64,000 bases of DNA from Cryptomeria japonica (taxonomy: Eukaryota; Streptophyta; Pinopsida; Cupressales; Cupressaceae), in NCBI RefSeq assembly GCF_030272615.1, contig NC_081411.1, forward strand, positions 158,264,471-158,328,470, in the 5' to 3' direction. The translations under genes and the position numbers were made by a program. Positions 1 through 11,529 of the stretch are shown one piece after another (the first letter of the stretch is position 1; every line of letters starts with the position of its first letter). Below the pieces are notes generated by a model. It searched no databases and was not told the DNA's origin. It saw nothing but the letters and a program-made list of their open reading frames with translations.

Positions 1-2545
1 TGTTTTGTGCTTCATCGTAGTGAGTGATGGAAAATCACCCCCTCGCACCCCATATAGACTCAACAAAACAATGAAGATAAATCCATAGTACATCTCATAC
101 ATAAAGTAAATGTGTTAGTCCATGGTCAGTACACATGGGTAAAATTAACTTTTCATCATCCAAAAAGATATAATGCATAAGAAAAATTAATACCTAATAA
201 TCCATAAGGAAATAAAGCCTAAATAAAATTAACATCTAATCATACATTAGGGAATAATTCGTAATCAACATTGATTGATTCGCACACCAAAGCATAGTCC
301 ATTATAGCATAGTATCAGGATAAAAAAAAACATCACAACATAATGTATCCACCATCCACAAAACCACTGAAAAAAGTCAACCATGGTCAAACTAAGTATC
401 AAAATAGTCTGATCAAGGGAGGGGAATTACACCTTCCAACTCCCCTTGTGAAAATTATTTGAACATGCCTTAATAAACAATATCTTGAGTCAAACGTGTG
501 ATGCCAATATCCCAAAATGTGAATTATTAAAGGAATTTTGTTATTGAAATATGCCAATAGTTGTATCCATATATTCCAAACCATCTTATTAACCCTTATT
601 TGAACTTAAAGTATTATTATCACAAATTAAAACCAAACTTCTCACCTAATTTTTCATAGATTTCAAAATCAAACCATAAGTTAAGAACCTGTATTTCACA
701 TGATCCTACAATTGGTTAACTGAGAGAAACATATTTCAAAAATAAATTATGAAATAAAGTTACTATGTTCTAGTGATCAATCACATCTTGGATTATGCAC
801 TCCAAAGATGATTCTAAAAGCATATATTTGAACTCTCCATTTTCTTGATTTGGAAGAAATCTAATAATAAAATGAAATTTATGATAGTCATCAAATAATT
901 TCAGAACTTGCATAATCTGAATAGACAAAAAAAATTATACCCACTTAGATTCTCTTATAATACCATTCTCTTCTTTTCAAAGATAAAGAAAATCAGAAAT
1001 GAGGATTGCAGAACTTGTATCGATTACCTCTTTAGACTTCTCTAATATCTGCATTGTTAAAAATTATCGTTTGACAAGATTTTTGATGATATGGTTAAAG
1101 TATGGAAAGCCTAAAAAACAATGTTCAATCAACAACACCACCATTGCAGCTCTAAGACCTATGGTATAGAAGTGTTTATAAAACTTTTGTTCACTCCAAA
1201 GGATAAACAATATCCTTCCCTTCAAGATGCTATAATGTTGAGGCATCTCTGGCCTTTCATAATTGATTTATGTTGTGTCAAGCTTAAGATCCAAAATAGG
1301 AAGGAATGACTAGTAAAAAAATATTGAATACCAAAATGATGCCAACTATTCTTACCATGACCAAGCTTGAAGAATCTCACTTTTGAGACTTCCAACTAGC
1401 CATCTCTCATAATTTTATCTTCAAAAGTGATACATGGATCTCATGAATGTTCTAAAACTTATGCATAAAGATATTTCACAAAGTGGTTAGTATTCATAAT
1501 AAAGATTCCATGTGATCCCAAATGAAGATGATAATGCATTCAATAATATTAATGATACCCTTTTCTAACATGATCTTTAGAACAACACCTAGATCCCATG
1601 TATAGGAAATGAAACTTGAAACTAGGATTGAATTTTGTACTTTGTTCCTCTTATTTTTTCATCTATTATAGCATGCTTTCCTTGATAACCAAGTTTTTGT
1701 GGAGTGGGAAAATACAATAAATCTATAATTTTTGAATCTTCATCATACCTTGAGTTACGAATTGAGTAGACATTTTCTTCAACATTACCATGCTTCCATT
1801 GTACTACTCTACTACTAGTATTATTATGATCATCCCTCTTTTCCATGAGAGATAATATTGAGATAACCACAACCTTTTAATTTATGTTTCTCTGAGCTTC
1901 CAACTTAGGGTTGTCCAAAAAAATCATTCTAACTTCATTTCTAGAGTCATCAAGCTCTTCTATTGAAATTTCCAAAAGGACAATTTGTTCATTTCCCTAT
2001 CCCATCTTTTCTTGCCAATTTATTTGTTCATATTTATCCTCATCAAATGTAGACTAAACAAAAATATTTTTAAAATATGAATTAATATCTTCATTCAAAA
2101 TTTTTTACCTTCCATTGGGTAGCTTCAATCTATTGGTTATTGCTCTTTGTTTGGCTTAAAATTGGCATTCGACTCAACTTCCATATATTTTTATTCATTT
2201 TTCAGAGTTTAATCCTCTTCCATATTATATGTTTCATTTATTATACTCACAAAGTATCACTAAATGATACTTCAAATTTACCCTCTAAAAAGTATTCATC
2301 AAATATTCTACAACCTACTTCTTCTATAGAAATATGTTTCCCCATGAGCTTTGCATATTCATAAAAAGTGACGAATGCCTTTGAAATTATATATATTTAA
2401 AAAAACAATCATCAAACCATCTTGATATTGTGGAGAAAAAATAATAATTTTCCAAACTACTCAAAGGGATTTGTAGAAACTTCCCATGATCAATCAGCTC
2501 AAAACCCCATAGGATAACAAGATCTTATCTTTGATACCACTATAA
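1..2545. other. AT-rich DNA, no gene recognised
   Basis: Both strands hold only short reading frames without familiar motifs. A weak primer-binding-site-like string (complement of TGGTATCAAAG) lies at 2529-2539, six bases from a possible LTR edge starting TGTTCAAATG at 2546. No second LTR copy was found, so I do not call an element here. Several A/T runs lie around 2600-2650. Confidence 0.5.
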
Positions 2546-3415
2546 TGTTCAAATGAATAAATTTATGAAATTAATTTCAATTTGTATAAAGAAACAAAAA
2601 ATAAAATTTAATAAAAACAAAAAAAAAAATTTAATAAAAAAAAAAAAAAAATTTAATAATTCTCATTTGAAACCCACATGAAATTAATCTTTCCAAATAA
2701 ACTGAAATGCCTACAGAGATTTATCAAGAAATCTCATAAACTATGCACCTGTTTGTAGATTTGACTATTGAATCAATCCAAAACTTCACCAAACTTAACA
2801 TATAAGCTATATTTCAAATTAGTCCAGGAAATAACATATTATTGTCATCATAATTTTTTTGCTAATAGCAATTTGTAGCATCATAAATTGTAACCCTACA
2901 TAATTTACACCACCTCTTCTACTCCTACTTTAGTATGTCTCATCTCAGCTCTTCCCTAGGTCAATCTCTAGACCTTTCACCTTGAATATGATGTCATATG
3001 CCTACATAGAGAACTAAAACTATGCCTCAAGTTGTGCACAATGATCTATCACTTGTCTGCAATATTTTGAGTTGACCATTATAGCCTTGGTGTCCTAGTC
3101 CCGGACCATGGCGCCATGGGAATCTTGGTCCTCCTTAAGTTGGACCTAGTTTAAACATGTCATTGCACTTTCTTTATTTGGTGAATTAAATCCCCAATGT
3201 CTCAATTTGACCATTGGAGGTCAACCTAATCAGTAAATTACCCTGGGAACCCTATATAAGAGAATTATTCCTATTCATTTTCATATGACATAATATGAGA
3301 CATCTATCAAATTCACCCATTATTCATGCATAAAAATAAAACATCTTCAATAATTAAAGGTAGAATTTCATCCCACCATATTCTTTAAGAATGTCAACAT
3401 CATGGAGTAGGAAGT
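2546..3415. other. Intergenic, no gene recognised
   Basis: AT-rich sequence with a slightly more GC-balanced patch at 3060-3130. The only structure seen is a perfect palindrome at 3106-3119, listed separately. Confidence 0.5.
3106..3119. repeat. 14-bp perfect palindrome
   Basis: CCATGGCGCCATGG reads identically on both strands, so two CCATGG sites flank GCGC. It lies in DNA without a recognised gene. It may be chance, or a relic of a CpG-containing regulatory or transposon sequence. Confidence 0.8.
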
Positions 3416-3571
3416 TGTTAGAAATAGAGTTGTTGCACGAAAAGATTGACTTGTTAATGCCCAATACAACTGTGAGACTTAATGAATCCATGAGAGGTGG
3501 TTAAGCCATGTAACAAACCTAAGCAGCACTTTGCACAACAGAAGGAGACCAAGGGAAAACACCTTGCAACA
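3416..3571 (-). repeat. TRIM 3' LTR
   Basis: This is the left copy in window coordinates, and the downstream LTR of the minus-strand element. It starts TGTTAGAAAT and ends CCTTGCAACA on the plus strand, directly beside the polypurine tract complement. Confidence 0.85.
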
Positions 3572-3627
3572 ATCCCCCCTAGCACAAGTGAAGGGTTTGA
3601 ACCCATGACCTAGGATTTGATACCACT

Positions 3628-3786
3628 TGTTAGAAACATAGTTGTTGTTGCACCAAAAGATTGACTTGTTAATGCCCGATACAAATATGAGACTTAATGA
3701 ACCCATGGGAGGTTATTAAGTCATGTCACAAACCCAAAAGTTGCATCATACAACACAAGGAGACCAAGGGTGCACACCTTGCAACA
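3628..3786 (-). repeat. TRIM 5' LTR
   Basis: This is the right copy, and the upstream LTR of the minus-strand element. It starts TGTTAGAAAC and ends CCTTGCAACA on the plus strand. A two-base spacer (ct) separates it from the primer binding site complement at 3616-3625. Confidence 0.85.
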
Positions 3787-4280
3787 TAAGTCTACATCAA
3801 TTTTCATGCAAGAATGTGTGTTTGATTAGGTTATTCATATTGATGTTATGCCAAGTCATGTTATTACATCAAAATTTGTGATTAGATATAAAGAGAATTA
3901 AAACATCAACCATCATCAATTATAGCAGATCTAAATTATATCGGTCAACGTTTACTTCATCATTTCCATTTCTAACATCAATTCTAGGGTTAATTCCAAA
4001 CCCATAGTTTGATCTAGCTAAACCCTATAAAAAATACTATTCCCCTTATTTTTGTGTGTAAGGGAAAAATCCAAGACTCACGAATGGAGATTTTAGTAGA
4101 CAAGATGATGATGATCAATTTTTCCTTTTGCAAAGGTGAAAATCACAGGACCGTGTCACCTATTGCCACACAGTACCAAGAATTTTTTATTAAATTTTTG
4201 GAGCAGATTCTCAATGAGATATATATTGCAAAAGATTCATGTATGTTTGCATCTAATATTAAGGACCAAGAAAATCATAG

Positions 4281-4362
4281 TGTTGCAAGGTGTGTGCCCT
4301 TGGTCTTGTTGTGTTGTGTAGCATAACACTTGGCTTTGTGACATGGCTTAATTGCCTCCCAT
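4281..4362 (+). repeat. Truncated TRIM LTR in opposite orientation
   Basis: It begins TGTTGCAAGGTGTG and follows the reverse complement of the TRIM LTR at 3628-3786 up to about CCTCCCAT, then diverges. With the TRIM 500 bp away it forms an imperfect inverted repeat. It could be a truncated solo LTR of a second insertion or a rearranged piece of the first. Confidence 0.72.
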
Positions 4363-5539
4363 AATCATATGCATCAAATCACATATAATCATCAAGAAAT
4401 CATAAGAATTAAACCCTAATATCATCAATATGCCTTATATGCATAAATTATCATAAACATCATCATGTCCTAAACCATAGAGTCATCATGAATAAACAAT
4501 CCCTCAATAGATCAACTAAGTATGTCTACTTCTAACAAACAACATGCAACTAAAGTCAACTTAATTCCAAATGAAACATAATCAAGAATAGACATAGAAG
4601 GTGTTACCTTGGATCATTATTCATTCCCTCAAAAGAGATCACAAAGTAAACATGGTTAGAAAACCCACTTTCCAACTACACATTAAAATATTATCAAAGT
4701 ATCAATAAATGACCATCTCCTAATAAGCACAAATAGGCTATTTATACATTATACCTCTAGAGGCATCCCCATATACATATAAGCGAACAAAGTATTAAAG
4801 TTATTGGAAGGGGATTTAAACATCACAAACATTCTCCAATGATGTGATATCATCCCTTTCCATCTAATCATCCATACAAACATATTCATGCTACCTACAA
4901 TATTTAACCATATTAGTACAAACTTTATCGTCACAATGAGCCTTAGATCTAACAAGCATCTCTATCTACATTTATTATCATTTCAATACTTACTTCATTC
5001 ACATCTAAGTGTAGGTTTGGACACATAATACCTATTCTATCATGTTACTGTTAGAGAGGTATTACATGTACTATGCATTGCTTGTACGAATAACTTGAGA
5101 ATCCATGAAATTTTTTATTTTAATTTTTTATTGTGGCTTCTTAGTTTTCCTCTTTTTTGGATAGGATTATGATTTTCTTTAAAATGCCTTTTTGATGGGA
5201 CATAGAATTTAATAAAGTTATTTTTTTTCTTATATAAAAATTTGATTTTTCAGAGAATTATAATAATGCTATTTTCATATTTTATTGTTTTTTTTGTATA
5301 ATTATGTTTCTTCTATATTAGATAATATTTTGTGTACCATATTTATTGAATGTTATTTTAACTTCAATATAGACATCTTTTACATAAGATTTTTAAAAAA
5401 TATAGATAAGCTAGTTGCTAGCATACTTGTATTAATATTGATAATACTAAAAAAAAATTGTGTACTATAAAATTAAATATTTCAAAATTACTAAAAACAA
5501 ATTATATACTATAAAATTAAATGTTTCAAAATTAATTTA
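4363..5539. other. AT-rich DNA, no gene recognised
   Basis: Short frames only. Long T and A runs occur around 5100-5460. No conserved motif was seen. Confidence 0.5.
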
Positions 5540-5830
5540 TTATTAATTGACACTTTGGGCATGACAACTACGCGTGGCAGGCCATATAATACTTGTCACA
5601 CAGATTTATAAATGGCAAATGTAATTTATAACTTGTCACTATTATTCTGCAAATCTCTACACGGCAGCACTGTACGTGTCTTTATTAGTGCTATAAATAA
5701 TCTCATCATGTAAGACTCTCGTCACTTGAATTGCAGTAGATTTTTCATGGAGGTTGATGCTATGTGAATGCTTTCTTCTCGTCAATTTTTGGTGATCTAA
5801 TTAAAAACATTAGGGTATGTTTTCTCTATA
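5540..5830 (+). pseudogene. Dispersed promoter plus first-exon module, copy 1 (broken)
   Basis: This stretch matches 54310-54620 closely. Shared landmarks are an ACGCGT string, a TACGTGTC (ABRE/G-box core type) near 5672, a TATA box ctataaataa at 5691-5700, an ATG at 5747 inside catggaggttga, and a splice-donor-like GGTATGTT at the end of the exon. In this copy the seventh codon is TGA and a 1-bp deletion shifts the frame, whereas copy 2 is open. The encoded peptide resembles no family I know. The matched DNA continues beyond the donor, and a related segment lies at 36265-36430, so this is either a duplicated gene start or the end of an unrecognised transposon. Confidence 0.6.
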
Positions 5831-6240
5831 GATAATATTCATATACAAAATAAGTTGTTTAATTATTTTATTAATTTTTTCTTATCATTACTTATTGAAC
5901 AATTACAAGTATTATTATTTTTAATTATTAAGTTCAGAGGTTTTTTTACACTCACAGCAAAATTATAAGTTAACATTTTGATTTTTGAGTAAATTTGGTG
6001 TGCATACAAATTCTGAGAAATTGAGGTGATAGCTATGTTTTGGTCAAAAGATTATCTTTATAGATAAAATTTGCCGTTCACTCTGTAATTGACAACTTGT
6101 AATGGTTATTGTTGTTTGTAACATCTATTTGCCTGGTTTTTTAGATTCTTTTCTAATCTTCATACTTTTTTAAGTCTATTCAAACACATCTTCCAAAACT
6201 AGATGGATTAAGAAGGAGAGCTGGGTAGAGCACCAAAGAA
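5831..6240 (+). other. Intron-like continuation of the dispersed module
   Basis: AT-rich sequence after the donor-like site. About 5925-6070 matches 36265-36430 (shared aagttaacattt and tttttgagtaaattt strings), so the repeat family extends past the exon. No coding evidence was seen. Confidence 0.5.
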
Positions 6241-6411
6241 TGCTCCTTGTCAATCAAAGTTGAAGAAGACGAAGCACCATCAAAATCTGGACCAGAAGAA
6301 TGCTCCTTGTCAATCACAGTTGAAGAAGATGAAACACCATCAAAATCTAGACCAGAAGAATGCTCCTTGTCAATCACAGTTGAAGAAGATGAAACACCAT
6401 CAAAATCTAGA
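6241..6411 (+). repeat. 60-bp tandem repeat, three copies
   Basis: Units start at 6241, 6301 and 6361. Copies 2 and 3 are identical over about 52 bp, and copy 1 differs at a few positions. Because 60 is a multiple of three, each frame repeats a 20-residue unit. One plus-strand frame gives an acidic unit beginning ECSLSITVEEDETPSKSRPE, open from an ATG at 6247 to a stop after 6432, but an upstream in-frame stop blocks extension. It could be exon debris of a repeat-containing protein or simply a minisatellite. Confidence 0.85.
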
Positions 6412-7730
6412 CTATCATGGAGGTTCAACATGTGAGCATGAAACATCAACAATATTCTGGGTTAAAAATCAAAGTAGAAATTGAACATTTTCGCTTATTA
6501 ATTCTTCTCTTAAAAAAATATTGAAGTAGAAATTAAAAATTTTCAAATTTTCTCTTATTAGTTCTTCCTTTCAAAAAATATTAATAGGAACGTATAAAAA
6601 ATTGGATTTGAATATTTGAAATAGTATCAAAGTAGATATGATTATTTCTAATTGTAATCTTTGACTTCTTTGTCTTACAACTCAACTTAAACTAGCTTAT
6701 ATATGTGCCCTTATTTTAAATATATTTTTAAATATATATAAGCTTGTTAATGTAAAGAGGCACTTTATAATGGTAAGAAATGGTTTTTAACATAAATTTG
6801 ACAAAAATACTAATTTTTTAGTTCACAGTGTAATTAATAGTGTGTGCTAGAGTGTGTTAACAACAATTCTCATTTTTTAGTTGACAGTCATTTATATGTC
6901 AAAATATTAATATTAATTTTAAATGTAATATTTTCAAAATAAATACATGCCTTCCTCAAAATTATGAGTTTTATATAGATGTATAAATATGAAATAAAAC
7001 TAAAGATATCTAAAATATATAATCTACCATTCATAATTGCAATGTATAAAAAAAATTATTTTTAAAATTATTAGTAAGAATAATTAATTTAGTTAAAAAT
7101 ATATATATAAAATATTTTTAAAATAATTATAAGAACTTTAAAGTTTAAATAATAAAATTAGGTGTAAATAATTGAATTTAGAAATTAGAATAACAATTTG
7201 TATTAGGAAAAAAACAATGTAGATGTAATTAAATTTAATTACATAAAATAAAATAGTTTCAATTGATACCACTTAGAAGATATCTATGCTATAATTTTAT
7301 TAAATTATTTTAATAAATATAATATAAAAATTTAATAATTTTATTTCTTATTATTTGAATATTATATTATGAAATAAAAACTCGATGTCATTTACTTTTG
7401 ACTGAAGTGAACAATCATATAGATATAATTGTGAGTTAATTGAATATTCATACATTTTGATTATATTGCTAATGTTTTGGAATTTTGATTTGTATCTTAC
7501 ATGTTTCAAACATTTAATGAACCACAGAAGCATGAAATTGGAAGTACTTTGGGACCAAAGGAAAGAAGAGGCCTAGTAACCTCTCTAGATTCAGCTCTAC
7601 AATGCCCATGGAGAACAATCCTCCAATGCCTAAAACTAACAACAATGTTCCAAGTAACAATGTTATCATTGTCTTGCTTGCAACTAATAGTAATACGTCA
7701 TCAATCCACGTAATTCTTGGAAACTATTGG
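6412..7730. other. AT-rich DNA with a segment shared with 54.8 kb
   Basis: About 7310-7505 resembles 54780-54965 (shared ttatttgaatattatatt, cttgatgtcatttac and ataattgtgagt motifs). Together with the module at 5540 this suggests one duplicated block, with about 1.4 kb present here and missing near 54.7 kb. A plus-strand open stretch at 7501-7713 has no recognised motif. Confidence 0.5.
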
Positions 7731-7870
7731 GCTCTGATGAGGAACATGAACTAGAGGTTGTTCCTATGAAGGTCTAGGCCTCCTAGAAAAAATGAGCTCT
7801 AATGAGGAATGTGAAATCCATCAAACTAGAGGTTGTTCCTATGAAGGACTAGGCCTTCTAGAAAAAATGG
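7731..7870. repeat. Imperfect tandem duplication, about 65 and 75 bp
   Basis: 7731-7795 and 7796-7870 share gctct(g/a)atgagga, actagaggttgttccta and tctagaaaaaatg. The second copy carries about 10 extra bases. No function is apparent. Confidence 0.8.
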
Positions 7871-9356
7871 TTTGCAAGTATACTTAGTTATATTTTCACA
7901 AGATAACTATTTCAAGTATTTTGGATAGAGAATTTTGACTTGGTCCATTTTCTTGAGAAGCTCAGATTTGTGCAATCTTGTTTGTTGTCTTCCTTGTTAA
8001 ATCTCATTTGTGGCTTATAATGCAGGTCTTTGGTTATTTTAATATATTCTAGAACTTGCCAAAAAATACTATAAGATAGGAGAAATAAGTTGATAGTGAA
8101 TGAGAGACTGATTTTGCTTCTTCATACAATGCCATGTCTCTCTAAGTTGATTTTGGTACATGTTTTCTCAATGGGACCTTCTCAATCTTGTAGAATTTCT
8201 TATAATATAAGATTTAGTTTTGTTGAAGCACAAAAATGGTAGCTTGCTTTCTTTCTTTCACCAATTCATAATAATACAATTGTAGCTATAATTAACTATT
8301 CATCAATATTTCAGCACTATTAGCATTAAGGTCTAGCTTGGTATTGGATGAAATATTCATATTTGTTAGAGTGCTATCTAGTTAAAATAGTTAGCATGTG
8401 AGCACACCAGTTCAATCAATCCCTTCACAAAGTAGTTTTTTCCATTCTATATGGGGGCACAAATTCCACTAAATTAGCCCAACACACAATCCCCTCCTCA
8501 TCCCTTACAATATCGGAACCTTCACACTCAACAAGACTTGATCTCTGATAGACTTTTCAATTCCACTTGAATTGAAATAAAGATACTCCCCTTTAATTAC
8601 ACTTAACAAATTTTCACACAATACTAATTTGCAACATAAAGAACATACATTCCTTCTCATTGACCTCCAAACAAAACAAAACAAAGCAACTTTGTAATCA
8701 AATTAAAAAATGGCCTTCTCATTGACCTCTCCCTCCTCTATTGTGTTGCTCTCACACAGTTGTCCCTCTTCCATTCACTATGCCCGGCACACACATAATG
8801 TTAGCCAATCTTTGTAATGCTTGAACATTTTTTCATGTGTATTTGGCTATGGCATCTAGTGGAAAAGAACACAATGTTAGAACATAAATATTTCCTATCA
8901 AACTTGATAAGTTTCACTATTATAGACATAAATATATTTCTCAAAGAAGGTTTTTAGGTTTATGTACATCTCTTTTTTCTTTCAATATTCTTTCTTGGCT
9001 CTTTGACAAGTAGTAATCTTTGCATTTTGGGGAGAAATTTTTTGTGTGTGGTTTTTTTTGGCAAAACTTGGTTGGTTGGAGATTTTGGGTTTTGTTTTTG
9101 GGAAAACTGTGAACCTATTGTGATGTTGAATTTGTGGGTATTGAGAAGAAATTAACTAGAACGAAAACAAAAATCTGTATAATTGTGTTGTTTTCAAACC
9201 CCTGTTTTGGTATTTTTTTTTAAATAAGAAAACTAAATTTGTTGTAAAATTTTCTTTTGCAGAATATTTTTTGCTGTTTTGGATTGAAGAATATTGTTCA
9301 AAAGAAAAAAAAATTCTTGGTAAATTTTTCTCATAGATTTTCTAAGAAATTTTTTT
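7871..9356. other. Intergenic, no gene recognised
   Basis: Short frames only. A string starting TGTTAGAACATAAA at about 8877 could be an LTR edge but has no partner. No other signal was seen. Confidence 0.45.
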
Positions 9357-9460
9357 TGAGTCGTGGCTTCCCCAAGCCATGGGGATGGAGCCATGGCAGT
9401 GGATTCCATGTCATGGCCTTCCATAGCCATGGGCTGTCGGGAGACCATGACATGATCCCC
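9357..9460. repeat. Cluster of CCATGG/CATG palindromes
   Basis: Three CCATGG sites and several further CATG sites occur within about 100 bp of an otherwise AT-rich area, in a GC-richer island. The opposed copies (gccatggg, ccatgtcatgg, accatgacatg) could pair as hairpins. Reading frames of 60-90 codons cross this island on both strands but look like a by-product of its composition. Confidence 0.6.
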
Positions 9461-11529
9461 ACAGCTAGTCCCACCCCTTTGTAAAGGGGTCCACATGGCT
9501 GTAAAAATCCACATGGGGGGTTCATTAAAAGTTTTATTTTATTTTACTTTTTTAGAATTATTTTAATTAATTATATATATATATATGTTTAGTTTTATTT
9601 TTTTAATAAGTGATAAACAAAATATATGTTTTGGGAAATTAAAATAGATATTTTATTTTGGAAAAAGAAGAAATATTAGATTAATAAATGTATAATTATA
9701 TAGTTGTAATTGTGATATTTAATTTATAGTGCAATTGGAATTTATTTCAATCATGTGTGAATTGAAAACTTAATGGCTTAATTTTGTTTAAAGGGGAAAA
9801 TTATCGTATGTGTATGAGTATGTTTGAAATCAAGTATTTTCGACAAGTCAACTTGGTTGAATGTCGACTTTGGTTTTCTTATTCATTCCCTCTTTGTGAT
9901 CATGTCTTAATTTACTTTCAATGCATGTGTATTGATGGCATTTTCACTCCATGGGAGTAGTCTAGTGTTCTTATGAAAAGGGACATTATCCTTGTGCCTA
10001 TCTTTGTCTTTTATTTAATGCAAGTTAATTTTGCAAGCCATTTTGGTTAAGTGTGATCTTTGACCCTTCTTATTTTATTTTTTTATTCTTTTTGTGGTCT
10101 TGGCATGTGAGGAGATCAAATTGTGTATTAACTCTAATTGGTTATACACTGGTAGAAGGGATTTGAGTAACTAATTGTATAATCCAATATGATTGATCAT
10201 CCTTTTGTGAAATTGCCTTTTTGTTATGCCTTGGAGTCCTTTGGTTTGTGTAGTGTCATAAGGGAGAGTGGGTTTCGAGTGGGGGTTGCGCCCAAAGTGG
10301 TTAGCAGGGTAACCCTTCGAAAGTTTGTTTAAGTAAGTGATAACTTGATAATATATTAGGGGGATTGGTAGTTCAAACATTAAATAAGATTAATTGTGCC
10401 TTGCTCATGGTTGAGTGCTTGTATAGACTTAGGATGTAGTGGGAAGGCCTGGAATGGAAAACAAACAACCTTATCCTCAAGAAAAGATTGTTTGGGTGCA
10501 CATGAGACTTGGATGGGGCTAGGGGTTCGGGAGAGGTTACCAAGGTAACCCAAGATTAGGGTCGGGACCTATGGAGGCCTGCCAGCGTAACCATACCAAT
10601 CCTTGTGATGACACTCTTCCCTTATGTTCACTAGTGTGCAGTGTTGTGTTGATTTTGCTTGGAGCACTATTGTGGGACTCATATCTGTATGTTTATGCTT
10701 TTTGTGCATACCCGATATTCACGTTAGACCATGGGATGCTTATGCTGGATTAGGAGGAATTAGTTCACAGGTGATCCAATTGTTCTTTTTATTTAGTCCA
10801 TTCCATGTTTTAGATGGATCCTCTTTCTTATTCTTGGATCATTCATGTATCTTTTAGATCTTATGTGGTCATATTAATCATTTGTTTATGTATGCCTTGA
10901 TGGCAGGATATAATTTATGTAAACTTTACATATGCTTCATCTTTTTATTTAATAGAATGGTCTTGCACTTAAAGCAGACCTGAAGACGTAGCCCATTAGG
11001 GGTGAAGTTCATTATCAATTTGTATTGTATGGTGTGTGTGTTCATCTAGTTTCTTTTAATTTTGGATGTATGAATGGCATTATGGTTAAATTGTTTAATC
11101 TAGTTTAGATGATATTCCTCTTAATTGTATGTATGAAGTTATTAATTAAATGTAGTAATATGGATTATGATGAGTGTACCTTTAGTGATGTAACGTAACT
11201 AATGGTAGTTGTACATATTCAATCATGATTAATTTAATCTCTTATGGTATTTAATTGCTATGGTCATGTGGTAATCATTCTATCATGAGTAGTTTTAATC
11301 AATCTCATTTCTAATTGGATTAATACACCTTAATGTTCATTGGATTAATCGAGTAATCTTTGTTGAAAACCCTTTAGGGTTTAAGTTAAGTCTTCCTCTT
11401 GTGCAAATGTTATTGCAATGTTTAATTTAATGCATCTTTAAGTTCTCTTATGTTTTAAAAATAAAATTATTTGCACTCTTTTTGAGAGTTTTAGTTGAAT
11501 CATTTAGGGTTTCTTGGTAGGGCATTACA
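9461..11529. other. LTR-like transposon-derived DNA, unresolved
   Basis: Around 10975-11010 a motif (gaagacgtagcccattaggggtgaa) resembles strings common in plant Ty3/gypsy LTRs. The stretch ends at 11520-11528 with a plausible LTR terminus (ggcattaca) directly before the Helitron remnant. I could not find a matching start, a second LTR or a target duplication. No coding domain was recognised; a plus-strand frame at 10571-10857 has no known motif. Confidence 0.35.

Larger units (their letters stand above)
3416..3786 (-). mobile_element. TRIM (miniature LTR retrotransposon), complete
   Basis: Two direct repeats of 156 and 159 bp (3416-3571 and 3628-3786) start TGTTAGAAA and end TTGCAACA, giving the TG...CA termini of LTRs. 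Only 56 bp lie between them. Read on the minus strand, that spacer begins two bases after the right LTR with TGGTATCAAA (complement of 3616-3625), a primer binding site for initiator methionine tRNA. It ends with a polypurine tract (complement of atcccccct at 3572-3580) touching the left LTR. Flanks are gaagt and taagt, a near-perfect 5-bp target duplication (4 of 5 match). It codes for nothing, so it must have been moved by proteins of another element. The LTRs look roughly 80% identical by eye, so the insertion is old. Confidence 0.88.

Noticed and set aside
2529-2555. Primer-site-like string (TGGTATCAAAG complement) next to a TGTTCAAATG edge
   Set aside because: The spacing of six bases is unusual, no second LTR was found and no gag was recognised on the minus strand to its left.
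9233-9525. Overlapping reading frames of 64-93 codons on both strands
   Set aside because: They follow the CATG-rich island and change strand freely; no motif or start context supports a protein.
8877-11528. Possible LTR from TGTTAGAACA to GGCATTACA
   Set aside because: The flanking five bases do not match, and there is no partner copy in the window; only the right edge looks LTR-like.
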